Source: Prochlorococcus sp. AG-347-M18
Lineage (GTDB): Bacteria; Cyanobacteriota; Cyanobacteriia; PCC-6307; Cyanobiaceae
NCBI GenBank assembly: GCA_003281165.1
Contig: QCCT01000002.1
Coordinates: 107,612 to 171,611 of the forward strand
Direction of reading: 5' to 3'
DNA length: 64,000 nucleotides
The notes below the pieces were generated by a model. That model ran no database searches, had not been told where the DNA came from, and saw only the letters and a program-made list of their open reading frames with translations. How positions within the stretch are numbered: the stretch's first letter is position 1; each line of letters starts with the position of its first letter. Position numbers and translations under genes: made by a program. This document shows positions 57,276-64,000 of the stretch, one piece after another.

Positions 57276-57524
57276 TTAGTCGCTCTCCCAATAATCAATA
57301 ATACCGCCAATTGTTAAATCAGTTTGAACTTCTGGATTAGGGCATGCAAATCTAGCGGCAGAGCCACTAGCAGTAAAAACCCAGTTACCTTCTCTAGCTC
57401 CAACAGGATCAACAGCAACTAATTTCTTTCCTTTATTATTTTCTAAAATTCGTAAATTCATATGACCTAACCCAGCGACTCTTTGAGTACATACCATCCT
57501 TCCTAATACCTTCATGATTTCCAC
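57276..57524 (-). CDS. csoS4B: Carboxysome shell vertex protein CsoS4B
   Basis: CsoS4B is one of two pentameric (EutN/CcmL-fold) proteins that cap the vertices of the alpha-carboxysome shell. The 82-residue protein shows VLGRMVCTQRVAGLGHMNLRIL, VDPVGAREGNWVFTASGSAAR and TDLTIGGIIDYW, all typical of the family. A strong AGGAGG lies nine bases upstream of GTG at 57524; the alternative ATG three codons inside would be 18 bases away. I therefore call GTG. It is 18 bp downstream of csoS4A. Confidence 0.94.
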   Translation of the reverse strand: MEIMKVLGRMVCTQRVAGLGHMNLRILENNKGKKLVAVDPVGAREGNWVFTASGSAARFACPNPEVQTDLTIGGIIDYWESD

Positions 57525-57533
57525 AATTTATGT

Positions 57534-57539
57534 CCTCCT
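57534..57539 (-). promoter_or_regulatory. Strong ribosome binding site for csoS4B (decides its GTG start)
   Basis: A full AGGAGG (seen as CCTCCT on the plus strand) sits nine bases before the GTG start. A similar AGGAGG precedes csoS4A by ten bases. Complete Shine-Dalgarno sites are uncommon among the genes in this window, so these small vertex genes appear to be tuned for translation. Confidence 0.75.
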
Positions 57540-57542
57540 TTT

Positions 57543-57794
57543 TTATGACTTGTCAGGATCCCAATGATCGATTATTCCAACAATCGTTAAATCGCTTGGA
57601 TAAGATTTACTCCCCGCTGCTTCCCTAGCTGCAGAACTTCCAACACAAATAACCCAATCTCCTGGCTTACAGCCAACAGCATCAACTGCAACTTTATTAG
57701 AAGAACCATCTAGTACAACCTGCAGATGTTTATGTTCAAAACCAGGAATCCTATTTGTAGAAACAAGTGGTTTTACAACCTTGCAAATTAACAT
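57543..57794 (-). CDS. csoS4A: Carboxysome shell vertex protein CsoS4A
   Basis: CsoS4A is the first pentameric vertex protein of the operon. The 83-residue protein has LICKVVKPLVSTNRIPGFEHKHLQVVLDG, AVDAVGCKPGDWVICVGSSAAREA and SDLTIVGIIDHWDPDKS, with the family's pore-lining features. It begins 2 bp after the carbonic anhydrase gene. An AGGAGG ten bases before ATG sits inside the end of that gene. It is paired with csoS4B. Confidence 0.95.
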   Translation of the reverse strand: MLICKVVKPLVSTNRIPGFEHKHLQVVLDGSSNKVAVDAVGCKPGDWVICVGSSAAREAAGSKSYPSDLTIVGIIDHWDPDKS

Positions 57795-57796
57795 AA

Positions 57797-59326
57797 TTAG
57801 TGAGCCTCCTCTGTTTTTTTATCTAAAGACATTCCAATAATTTGGGCGGAATGAATGTTGTCCCTATCTCTAATAGTAGAACAAGTATGTAACAAACCTT
57901 GATCAACTAAATTTTTATATCTAATTGATATCGCATTATTAACTCTTTCACAATCATTTATTGCCCTCTCTTTTGCGCCAGGTACTTTGCCAGAGTAATC
58001 AAATCTTATTACTACAGGAATAGGGAGATCTTGAGAAACATTTAATCCAGTAAAAATCTTTACTCCTACATCTAAATCTGGAGCCCCTTCTTCTACTGTA
58101 TCTAAGTGAGCAAAATAAGTTAAATTTCTGAGATGTACTTCTTTGAAACCTATACCTACTCCAATAAACCTCTCTGCATGTCCAATATCTCTATAAGAAC
58201 CATTATGAAAACTCTTAACATAATCAATTTGAGAAATATTATTGACAATTAATTTATACATAAATTTTTCCAGTCCACTGAGTTTATCTTTTGAAGATTG
58301 CTTAGAAATTATCTGGCAAATTTCTCTTTCTGCATCCTCTTTTGAGAAATTTATTGTTGAATTATAAATTTCTAATGTAGAAATAGTTTTTTCTAAATCT
58401 ATACCGCCATCGCTAGTTGATAAATGTATTTTTAATGAATCAGTGTCTGTATCAAGTCCAATTAACATTAAATCCACAGAAGCTCCGCAGCAAAAGCTAT
58501 TCTCTACAGCCTCTTTGAAAGCATATAATTTATTTCTACCTTCTGCTGCAGCTAACTCGTCATTACTCCCATGAGCTGCGCATCCCTGATGCAAAGGATC
58601 TACTGAACTAAAGTGATAAGTTACAACTTTTAAGTACCTTGTATCTTTATGAGCTTCATTAGGAACATTCTCTCTATATCTTTTATGTTCAGTCTTTACC
58701 CATCGATTAACGGTATTTTCAATATCAAACAGTGCTCCAGCATGGGATCTTCTTCTTACTGAACTAAAAGGTATTCTCATTACATAAGCAACTGAGTGAG
58801 CTAATCTTCCATCTGAACAAGGAGTTATATCAAGTAAATGTATTCCACAATCTAAGAGAAATTTTTCAAAGTCTTCCGCATCCCTACTTCCGGCAGCACC
58901 TTCGAGTGGATCATTATTAAAAAAATTGTCGCTTAGTTTCTCATGCTGTTTGAAAGAACACCATGCATATAAAGCTCTCATATCAAGAGGTTTGACCCAA
59001 GATTTATCTAATATATGTAGGGGTAAATCTATTCCCAAATTTTTTCTTGATATTTTCTGTGCCTTATTTATAAAATCTTCGTGATGTTGAATTCGAGCAA
59101 TTTCCTTGAGAGTTGGAACAATTTCATCAAAATCACTTTTTATTTTGCTTTCATACCTAAATAGATTTTCATTTTGGATATTATTGGATAATTTATGAGA
59201 CTTTCCAGAATTTCGGAAATTATTTGATTCTTTAGTTTGTATATGGATATTTTCAGTAAAAGTTTTCATTGGAGCTGTTGGCCCCAATGTGAAGTTCTTG
59301 GCTTTAGCCAGTCCTCTTAAAGGCAT
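57797..59326 (-). CDS. csoSCA: Carboxysomal beta-type carbonic anhydrase CsoSCA
   Basis: CsoSCA (formerly CsoS3) converts bicarbonate to CO2 inside the carboxysome. The 509-residue protein has an N-terminal RuBisCO-binding region (disordered, residues about 1-55), a helical domain, the catalytic domain and a degenerate C-terminal repeat. Active-site residues line up with the characterised enzyme: Cys170, Asp172 and Arg174 in CSDGR, His238 in TYHFSS and Cys249 in HQGCAAHGS. The 11-residue spacing of His238 and Cys249 matches. It lies 7 bp after csoS2. Confidence 0.95.
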   Translation of the reverse strand: MPLRGLAKAKNFTLGPTAPMKTFTENIHIQTKESNNFRNSGKSHKLSNNIQNENLFRYESKIKSDFDEIVPTLKEIARIQHHEDFINKAQKISRKNLGIDLPLHILDKSWVKPLDMRALYAWCSFKQHEKLSDNFFNNDPLEGAAGSRDAEDFEKFLLDCGIHLLDITPCSDGRLAHSVAYVMRIPFSSVRRRSHAGALFDIENTVNRWVKTEHKRYRENVPNEAHKDTRYLKVVTYHFSSVDPLHQGCAAHGSNDELAAAEGRNKLYAFKEAVENSFCCGASVDLMLIGLDTDTDSLKIHLSTSDGGIDLEKTISTLEIYNSTINFSKEDAEREICQIISKQSSKDKLSGLEKFMYKLIVNNISQIDYVKSFHNGSYRDIGHAERFIGVGIGFKEVHLRNLTYFAHLDTVEEGAPDLDVGVKIFTGLNVSQDLPIPVVIRFDYSGKVPGAKERAINDCERVNNAISIRYKNLVDQGLLHTCSTIRDRDNIHSAQIIGMSLDKKTEEAH

Positions 59327-59333
59327 TATTTAC

Positions 59334-61634
59334 TTAACCTCTTGCACCACCTGAAAAGGTAACAAGTTGTCCTTCACGAGTATTTCCACTAGATCCAGTT
59401 ATCAAGAAATCTGGTTTTTCTGTTTCCTCATTTCTTTTAACTTCCATAGGGGGCATTGCGCTCATAAATCCTGCTCTTGATGGATTTCGCTTTCTAGAAG
59501 AAGCTCCCTCTGTACCTGTTACCTTATCGCCGCGATCCCAATCATCACCAGTTACATTTCCTACTGATTGACCTTCACCAGTAATCCTTGATGCGACTCT
59601 TTTTTCTGGTGTCTTTGAAGCACGATCTGCCTCTTCAATTTCCATTTTTTGTTTATAAGTAATATTTTTATTCGGTTCAAATCTAAATTTTTCAGTGCCA
59701 GTGACCTTATCAACTGCCATATCAAAAGGCCCTGTTACCTTTGAACCATTTTCATATTCATTACCTGTAACTCCTTGAGTATTTTTTTCAGAATACTTGT
59801 CTCTTGATGGTGATTTAACAGAGAATTCATTCCAAGAGTTACCTGCTGACTTTTCTGGATTCGCATAAGCCGTATCATTTGGAGGATTATCACAAGATTG
59901 TGTGAACTGATCTCCACCTACATAAGGAGTCCCTGTTAGATTTTTACACGCACCTTTCTTAGCACCAGTCATTACTCCACCAATTCCTGGTTGTTGTCCT
60001 GTAAGTCTGGCATTTGAATTATTTCCTGAATTAATTGTTGATCGGGATTTCATATCTTCAGAAATCTCGGTACTACAATTATCATTAATCTGATCTAAAC
60101 CTGCGTATGGTGTTCCTGTTAGCACTTTGCATGAACCCGGTTCATCTCCAGTTACTATTTTTGATCTTCCTGTCATAGTCCCGCTGATTAAATTTGACTT
60201 TGAAGAAAGGCTTAAACCTACTTTTCTAGCTTCTGGTTTTGGTTTTGAACCGCAAAACTTTTCATATTGTTGAGATCCTATATACTCATCACCAGTTACA
60301 TTCTTGCAACTCCCATGTTCATTGCCTGTCATATGGTCTGATCTTCCTACCCCTGTACCAGTGACATTATTCCCATTAAGAGTGTTATAACTGCCTACTT
60401 TTTCAAATGCTTTACCTTTTGGATTTGGCTCTGAGCCTAGATATTGATCTCCAGTTAACTGATGTCCAGAACCTGATTCATCTCCAGTAACCAAGGTTGA
60501 TCTACCAGGAAGTGATCCAGAAACTTTTAATCCATCAGTTGTAGTACTATGTTTAACCTTTGAAGGATTTTTCGGAACATCACCACAATACTTCTGTGAT
60601 TGATTAGCGGATACATATTCAGTGCCTGTAAGGTTTTTACAAGTCCCAGGCTCATCACCTGTGACCCTCTCAGATCTGCCGACTTCATTTCCAGTTACTT
60701 TATTACCTGATGATGTTGAGGTAACAGTAGATCTCAATGGTTGTTTATAACTTGGTCTATCCTGACAAAATTGGTCAAGTACTTCTGCTCCCATATATTG
60801 AGTACCAGTGACAGTTCTACATGTACTAGCTTCATTACCTGTGGTTTTTACAGATCTATTAGCTTGTGTTCCAGTAACTATTTGACCTGAATCAGTTTCA
60901 CTTTTACCAACTTTCCAACTAGCATCAGCAATATTTTGTTTGGCGCCATTTTTATTTGGACCACATGGTCTACATTTACCATTGCCTTTTTTGCCTGTGG
61001 CACCAGTTTTACTTCTTAGCTCTCTCACTCTCTGAGAAATCTCTCTACTACTTAAATCTGGGTCTCCTCTTCTAGCTAAAGAAGCTGCACTGGTATTTTG
61101 TTTAGTTGCTGATTTACCATGCTTAGATTGAGCTTCTCTTCTCGCTAAAACAATATCTCTACTTGTATTAGTAATAGGCTTTCTCTTCTGATTAATTCTT
61201 CTTTTAACGTTTGGTTTTGATGTATTAATAATTTCTGTATTATGTGAATTTTGAACTTCTTGATTTTTGCTTATGGTAGTTTTGACTGTGTTTACAGGAC
61301 TTTCTTTTTTAACATCAGTACGAGTTCTATCGGATGAAGTTATTGCTGATTTCCCATGGGTAGACATTGCTTTTCTTCTCTCTATCACTAACTCTTTACT
61401 AGATAAATTTGTGGGAGAAGACATTCTATTTACCTGAGTTTTTGGAATATGTTTTGTAGCTGGTTTAGAAAAACTTTGATTATTAGGAGAAGACTGAGTA
61501 CCAGAAATCTGTATATCATTAGAAGATCGAACTCTATCTTTAGTAGTTGAAGAATAGGCAGCAGCTTTTTTACCGCTATCACTCATCGCCTTTCTTCTTT
61601 CTAGTGCAATCTCTCTACTGGTTTTTTTTGACAT
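59334..61634 (-). CDS. csoS2: Carboxysome scaffold protein CsoS2
   Basis: CsoS2 is a disordered scaffold linking RuBisCO to the shell. From ATG at 61634 it has 766 residues. Four N-repeats bind RuBisCO, beginning near residues 6, 79, 158 and 196 (SREIALERRKAMS, SKELVIERRKAMS, SRDIVLARREAQS, SREISQRVRELRS). Six M-repeats (about 240-598) carry VTGxE/GRS/LTGxxY blocks. A C-region ends in DFLITGSSGNTREGQ and VTFSGGARG, which anchors to the shell. I chose ATG 61634 over TTG 61643. No frameshift interrupts it. Confidence 0.96.
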   Translation of the reverse strand: MSKKTSREIALERRKAMSDSGKKAAAYSSTTKDRVRSSNDIQISGTQSSPNNQSFSKPATKHIPKTQVNRMSSPTNLSSKELVIERRKAMSTHGKSAITSSDRTRTDVKKESPVNTVKTTISKNQEVQNSHNTEIINTSKPNVKRRINQKRKPITNTSRDIVLARREAQSKHGKSATKQNTSAASLARRGDPDLSSREISQRVRELRSKTGATGKKGNGKCRPCGPNKNGAKQNIADASWKVGKSETDSGQIVTGTQANRSVKTTGNEASTCRTVTGTQYMGAEVLDQFCQDRPSYKQPLRSTVTSTSSGNKVTGNEVGRSERVTGDEPGTCKNLTGTEYVSANQSQKYCGDVPKNPSKVKHSTTTDGLKVSGSLPGRSTLVTGDESGSGHQLTGDQYLGSEPNPKGKAFEKVGSYNTLNGNNVTGTGVGRSDHMTGNEHGSCKNVTGDEYIGSQQYEKFCGSKPKPEARKVGLSLSSKSNLISGTMTGRSKIVTGDEPGSCKVLTGTPYAGLDQINDNCSTEISEDMKSRSTINSGNNSNARLTGQQPGIGGVMTGAKKGACKNLTGTPYVGGDQFTQSCDNPPNDTAYANPEKSAGNSWNEFSVKSPSRDKYSEKNTQGVTGNEYENGSKVTGPFDMAVDKVTGTEKFRFEPNKNITYKQKMEIEEADRASKTPEKRVASRITGEGQSVGNVTGDDWDRGDKVTGTEGASSRKRNPSRAGFMSAMPPMEVKRNEETEKPDFLITGSSGNTREGQLVTFSGGARG
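59847..60917 (-). repeat. Six M-repeats inside csoS2
   Basis: Residues 240-596 consist of six imperfect repeats of 50-65 residues, each with a first [VI][TS]G, a GRS or NRS, a central TG, a Cys and LTGxxY, then a second Cys. The Cys pairs are 272/290, 332/350, 443/461, 502/520 and 563/581, each exactly 18 apart. The third repeat (about 363-413) is shorter and lacks both Cys. These bind shell hexamers in studied systems. They are coding repeats, not a mobile or CRISPR element. Confidence 0.93.
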
Positions 61635-61662
61635 AATCTTCAAATGTGAAACTCTTTTGAAA

Positions 61663-61695
61663 AACTTTCTCCAAAAATATTTTTTGGAGAAAGTT
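61663..61695 (-). terminator. Perfect 15-bp hairpin with U-run between cbbS and csoS2
   Basis: AACTTTCTCCAAAAA (61663-61677) pairs perfectly with TTTTTGGAGAAAGTT (61681-61695) around a 3-base loop. In the leftward mRNA the stem ends in UU followed by UUU before a C. It lies 20 bases after the cbbS stop and 28 bases before the csoS2 ATG. It could act as a partial terminator or as a processing and 3'-end-stabilising hairpin, letting RuBisCO mRNA exceed that of the scaffold. Confidence 0.75.
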
Positions 61696-61715
61696 ATTTA
61701 CTACATAAAGTAGAA

Positions 61716-62057
61716 TTAACGTCCTTGGAAAACTACAAAAGCTGTTCCTTGGCTTTGAGTGTAAGCATCGTATCCGATGATTCTTACATGGTGATCAGGG
61801 TATGCTCTATGACATGCCTCTAATTCACTTACAACCAAGTTAAGATCTTTTTCCCCAAAGAATGGGAGCTTCCAATAAGACCAATAAGTTTGCATACTTC
61901 CACTAGGATGAACATGCTCAATAACAGGACTCCAGCCTTGAGCAATTATGTATGCAATTTGATCGTATATTTCTTCCTGGGTCATCGGTGGTAAGAAACC
62001 GAATGTTTCCAGGGTTGCAACTGTTTGATAGTCGCCTACTGTGCTCTGGAAAGGCAT
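61716..62057 (-). CDS. cbbS: RuBisCO small subunit, form IA
   Basis: The 113-residue small subunit caps the L8 core of RuBisCO. Recognisable segments are TFGFLPPMTQEEIYDQIAYIIAQGWSPVIEH, YWSYWKLPFFGE, VVSELEACHRAYPDHHVRIIGYD and TAFVVFQGR, all typical of alpha-carboxysomal form IA enzymes. The gene is 93 bp after cbbL. That spacer has two hairpins, and no Shine-Dalgarno is visible. A strong hairpin follows its stop codon. Confidence 0.97.
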   Translation of the reverse strand: MPFQSTVGDYQTVATLETFGFLPPMTQEEIYDQIAYIIAQGWSPVIEHVHPSGSMQTYWSYWKLPFFGEKDLNLVVSELEACHRAYPDHHVRIIGYDAYTQSQGTAFVVFQGR

Positions 62058-62083
62058 AATTAATTTAAATGTGAATGAAATTA

Positions 62084-62136
62084 CTCGTAATAGAACGAGA
62101 TTTGTAGAAGTTTGAGGAGAAGAAGAATCTCCTCAA
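62084..62136 (-). promoter_or_regulatory. Two hairpins in the cbbL-cbbS spacer
   Basis: In the leftward transcript, the first stem is TTGAGGAGA with TCTCCTCAA (62112-62120 with 62128-62136, 7-base loop). A second, CTCGT with ACGAG (62084-62088 with 62095-62099, 6-base loop), lies nearer cbbS. The first hairpin contains an AGGAG and its complement. Together they may protect the cbbL 3' end or affect cbbS translation. These are inferences from pairing alone. Confidence 0.6.
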
Positions 62137-62150
62137 TTTTGAAATTTGGT

Positions 62151-63566
62151 TTAACCTTGAACGTCTAGTTTGTCGACGGTATCAAATTCAAACTTAATTT
62201 CCTTCCAAGTTTCAAGAGCAATAGCTAATTCAGGACTGTGTTTAGCAGCTTCCATAAGAATGTCTCTACTCTCTTTTTCGATTTCGCGACCAGCATTACG
62301 TGCTTTTACACAAGCTTCTAAAGCGACTCTGTTGGCTGCAGCTCCAGCAGCTGAACCCCATGGATGCCCATGTGTTCCTCCACCGAACTGAAGACAAGAA
62401 TCATCTCCAAAAATTGCTAAGAGTGCAGGCATATGCCATACGTGAATACCACCTGATGCGACAGCAAATACTCCTGGCATTGAACCCCAATCTTGATCAA
62501 AGAAGTTACCTCTAGATCTATCTTCAGGAACAAATGACTCTCTTAAGTTGTCAATGTAACCAAGAGTTGTTTGACGGTCACCTTCTAGTTTTCCAACAAC
62601 TGTACCAGTATGTAATTGATCTCCTCCGGAGAGTCTCAAACATTTTGCTAGAACTCTGAAATGGATACCGTGTTTTGGATGTCTATCAATAACAGCATGC
62701 ATCGCTCTATGAATATGTAGAAGCATGCCATTTTTACGACACCAGTTTGCTAATCCAGTATTTGCAGTAAAACCGCCAGTAATATAATCATGCATGATGA
62801 TTGGCATATCTAGCTCTTTTGCAAATTCAGCTCTTTCGTAAAGTTCTTCAGGAGTGTTGGCAGTGCAGTTTAGGTAGTGACCTTTAACTTCTCCAGTTTC
62901 TTGCTGAGCAAGCTTAACAGCTTCTGCAACAAACTCAAATCTTTCTCTCCAACGTTGGAATGGCTGAGAGTTTATATTCTCGTCATCCTTCGTTAAATCA
63001 AGACCACCTCTAAGGCACTCATATACAACTCGACCATAGTTTTTACCAGATAATCCTAATTTAGGTTTAATGGTACAACCAAGAAGAGGCCTTCCATATT
63101 TGTTTAAACGATCTCTTTCAACTACGATTCCATTTGGTGGACCACCACAAGTTTTGATGAAAGCGATTGGGAATCTAATATCTTCTAGACGTAGGTGTCT
63201 TAGAGCTTTAAATCCGAAAACGTTTCCTACTAGAGATGTTAATACGTTTGTAATAGAACCTTCTTCAAAAAGATCTAGAGGATATGCAATAAAAGCATAA
63301 AAAGCTTCCGGATCTCCAGGAACGTCTTCGATTCGATAACAACGTCCTTTATAAAATTCTAAATCTGTAAGTAGCTCGGACCAAACTGTTGACCAAGTAC
63401 CTGTTGAAGATTCAGCGGCAACAGCTGCTGCAACTTCTTCTCTGGGAACACCTTCTTGACCTGTACATTTGAAACAGGCTAGTAAATCGGTGTCTAGGGG
63501 TACATATTCAGGAGTCCAGTAGGTATCTCTGTACTCCTTTACCCCTGCATCATACTTCTTACTCAT
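62151..63566 (-). CDS. cbbL: RuBisCO large subunit, form IA
   Basis: The large subunit carries out CO2 fixation in the carboxysome. The 471-residue protein has [22 protein letters not shown] with the catalytic Lys, [17 protein letters not shown] with the carbamylated Lys, [13 protein letters not shown] with the catalytic His, [11 protein letters not shown] (loop 6 Lys) and [16 protein letters not shown]. It is form IA, the type associated with alpha-carboxysomes and thought to be laterally acquired by the picocyanobacterial ancestor. Its codon choices look more G+C-rich than the surrounding genes, as expected for a highly expressed gene. Confidence 0.98.
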
Positions 63567-63606
63567 AAGGATAAATTTAGGTCTGTGTAGGGAAAATAAT
63601 TATTGT

Positions 63607-63626
63607 GCAAAATTTATAAATTTTGC
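63607..63626 (-). promoter_or_regulatory. Perfect 20-bp palindrome between csoS1 and cbbL
   Basis: GCAAAATTTA is followed by its exact reverse complement TAAATTTTGC. As RNA it can form an 8-bp stem with a 4-base loop. It lies 9 bp after the csoS1 stop and about 40 bp before the cbbL start. There is no U-run, so it looks like a processing or stability hairpin, or a protein-binding palindrome, rather than a terminator. Confidence 0.6.
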
Positions 63627-63635
63627 TTTACTTAA

Positions 63636-63947
63636 TTAGTCCTTTTGACCAAGAAATTCACCGTTACCAAGAGCAGGTTCAACTTCTCTATGAGGACGAG
63701 CAATAATGTGAGCTGCAACTAAACCGTCACCAACTCTTTCACAAGCATCAGCACCAGCTCTTACAGCTGCGTTAACTGCTCCTGTTTCGCCTCTAACTAA
63801 TACTGTGACGTAACCGCCACCTACGAATTCACGACCAATAAGGCGAACTTCTGCAGCCTTTGTCATTGCATCTGCTGCTTCGATTGCAGGTACAAGTCCG
63901 CGTGTCTCGATCATGCCGAGAGCGATACCCATTGTTTCTGTAGCCAT
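63636..63947 (-). CDS. csoS1: Carboxysome shell hexamer protein CsoS1
   Basis: CsoS1 is the main BMC-domain shell protein, forming hexameric tiles with a central pore. The 103-residue protein has GIALGMIETRGLVPAIEAADAMTKAAEV, VRLIGREFVGGGYVTVLVRGETGAVNAAVRAG and HIIARPHREVEPAL, all typical of the family. It is the first carboxysome gene in the window, and the operon promoter is expected beyond the right edge, since only 53 bp of upstream DNA are included. It lies 69 bp upstream of cbbL. Confidence 0.97.
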   Translation of the reverse strand: MATETMGIALGMIETRGLVPAIEAADAMTKAAEVRLIGREFVGGGYVTVLVRGETGAVNAAVRAGADACERVGDGLVAAHIIARPHREVEPALGNGEFLGQKD

Positions 63948-64000
63948 TGTCTACTAATTACTAAATGTGGAATGTTCAATTCGAAGAATGCTTCATTAAG

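Noticed and set aside
59847..60917. Repeats that could be mistaken for a CRISPR or tandem DNA array
   Set aside because: The repeats are in frame, imperfect at the DNA level and match the CsoS2 M-repeats.

Overview
The window reads as one continuous stretch of a Prochlorococcus-type chromosome, most likely from a high-light-adapted, streamlined clade. The reasons are: very A+T-rich DNA; gaps of mostly 0-150 bp between genes; phylloquinone, plastocyanin and NDH-1 genes of an oxygenic phototroph; cyanobacterium-restricted small families (DUF760, DUF3007, DUF4336, Ycf51, cyAbrB); and an alpha-carboxysome operon with form IA RuBisCO, which among cyanobacteria marks the marine Prochlorococcus/Synechococcus lineage. 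I see no insertion sequence, prophage, CRISPR array or rRNA. There is one tRNA, an intron-less tRNA-Leu(UAA). No stretch longer than about 300 bp lacks a gene.

Layout. 0.1-7.6 kb: cell-wall precursor genes (glmU, murF), glycogen synthase glgA, phylloquinone genes menB and menD, and signal peptidase lepB. 7.7-13.1 kb: a DUF760 gene, then a tightly packed leftward operon made of a membrane DUF697 protein, an ABC metal importer of manganese type (mntC-mntA-mntB) and a DUF4336 protein. 13.2-22.3 kb: a rightward run that starts with an RG-rich protein whose core looks like a ribbon-helix-helix fold. It overlaps trpS and is followed by thrS, glk, thrB, ndhD and prlC. 22.3-28.6 kb, leftward: a lipase-like hydrolase, folB, proA and a TamB-like giant. 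28.7-39 kb, mostly rightward: ycf51, an HhH protein, a small secreted protein, a CocE-like hydrolase, glgB, hemE, an epimerase, petE and a ClpB-type disaggregase. 39-44.6 kb: a QueD-like protein, hisIE, a group 2 sigma factor with DUF1232 and HTH genes, a YCII protein, cyAbrB, and the ndhL-DUF3007-trpA cluster followed by tRNA-Leu. 44.7-56.6 kb: pyrC, a cation exchanger, gor, a GST-like protein, dnaA, a paired DUF2064/TIGR04283 glycosyltransferase set, a GNAT protein, an ABC exporter, hisG, gloB and ridA.

56.7-64 kb: the alpha-carboxysome locus, read leftward as csoS1-cbbL-cbbS-csoS2-csoSCA-csoS4A-csoS4B-acRAF, with a convergent small DUF3136-like gene at its 3' end. The three spacers at the promoter-proximal end each contain an inverted repeat, while the distal shell genes are nearly contiguous. 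The strongest repeat is a perfect 15-bp stem with a U-run between cbbS and csoS2. This suggests RNA-level control of the ratio of RuBisCO to scaffold and shell.

The genes mostly serve core phototrophic metabolism: CO2 fixation, glycogen storage, electron transport and amino-acid synthesis. The parts most worth a second look are the carboxysome hairpins and the CsoS2 cysteine pattern, the RHH/RG protein next to the metal operon, the metal operon's two unexplained partners, the QueD-like protein lacking a zinc ligand, and the orphan TIGR04282/04283 pair. All identities come from reading the sequence and recalling families; no database search was run.
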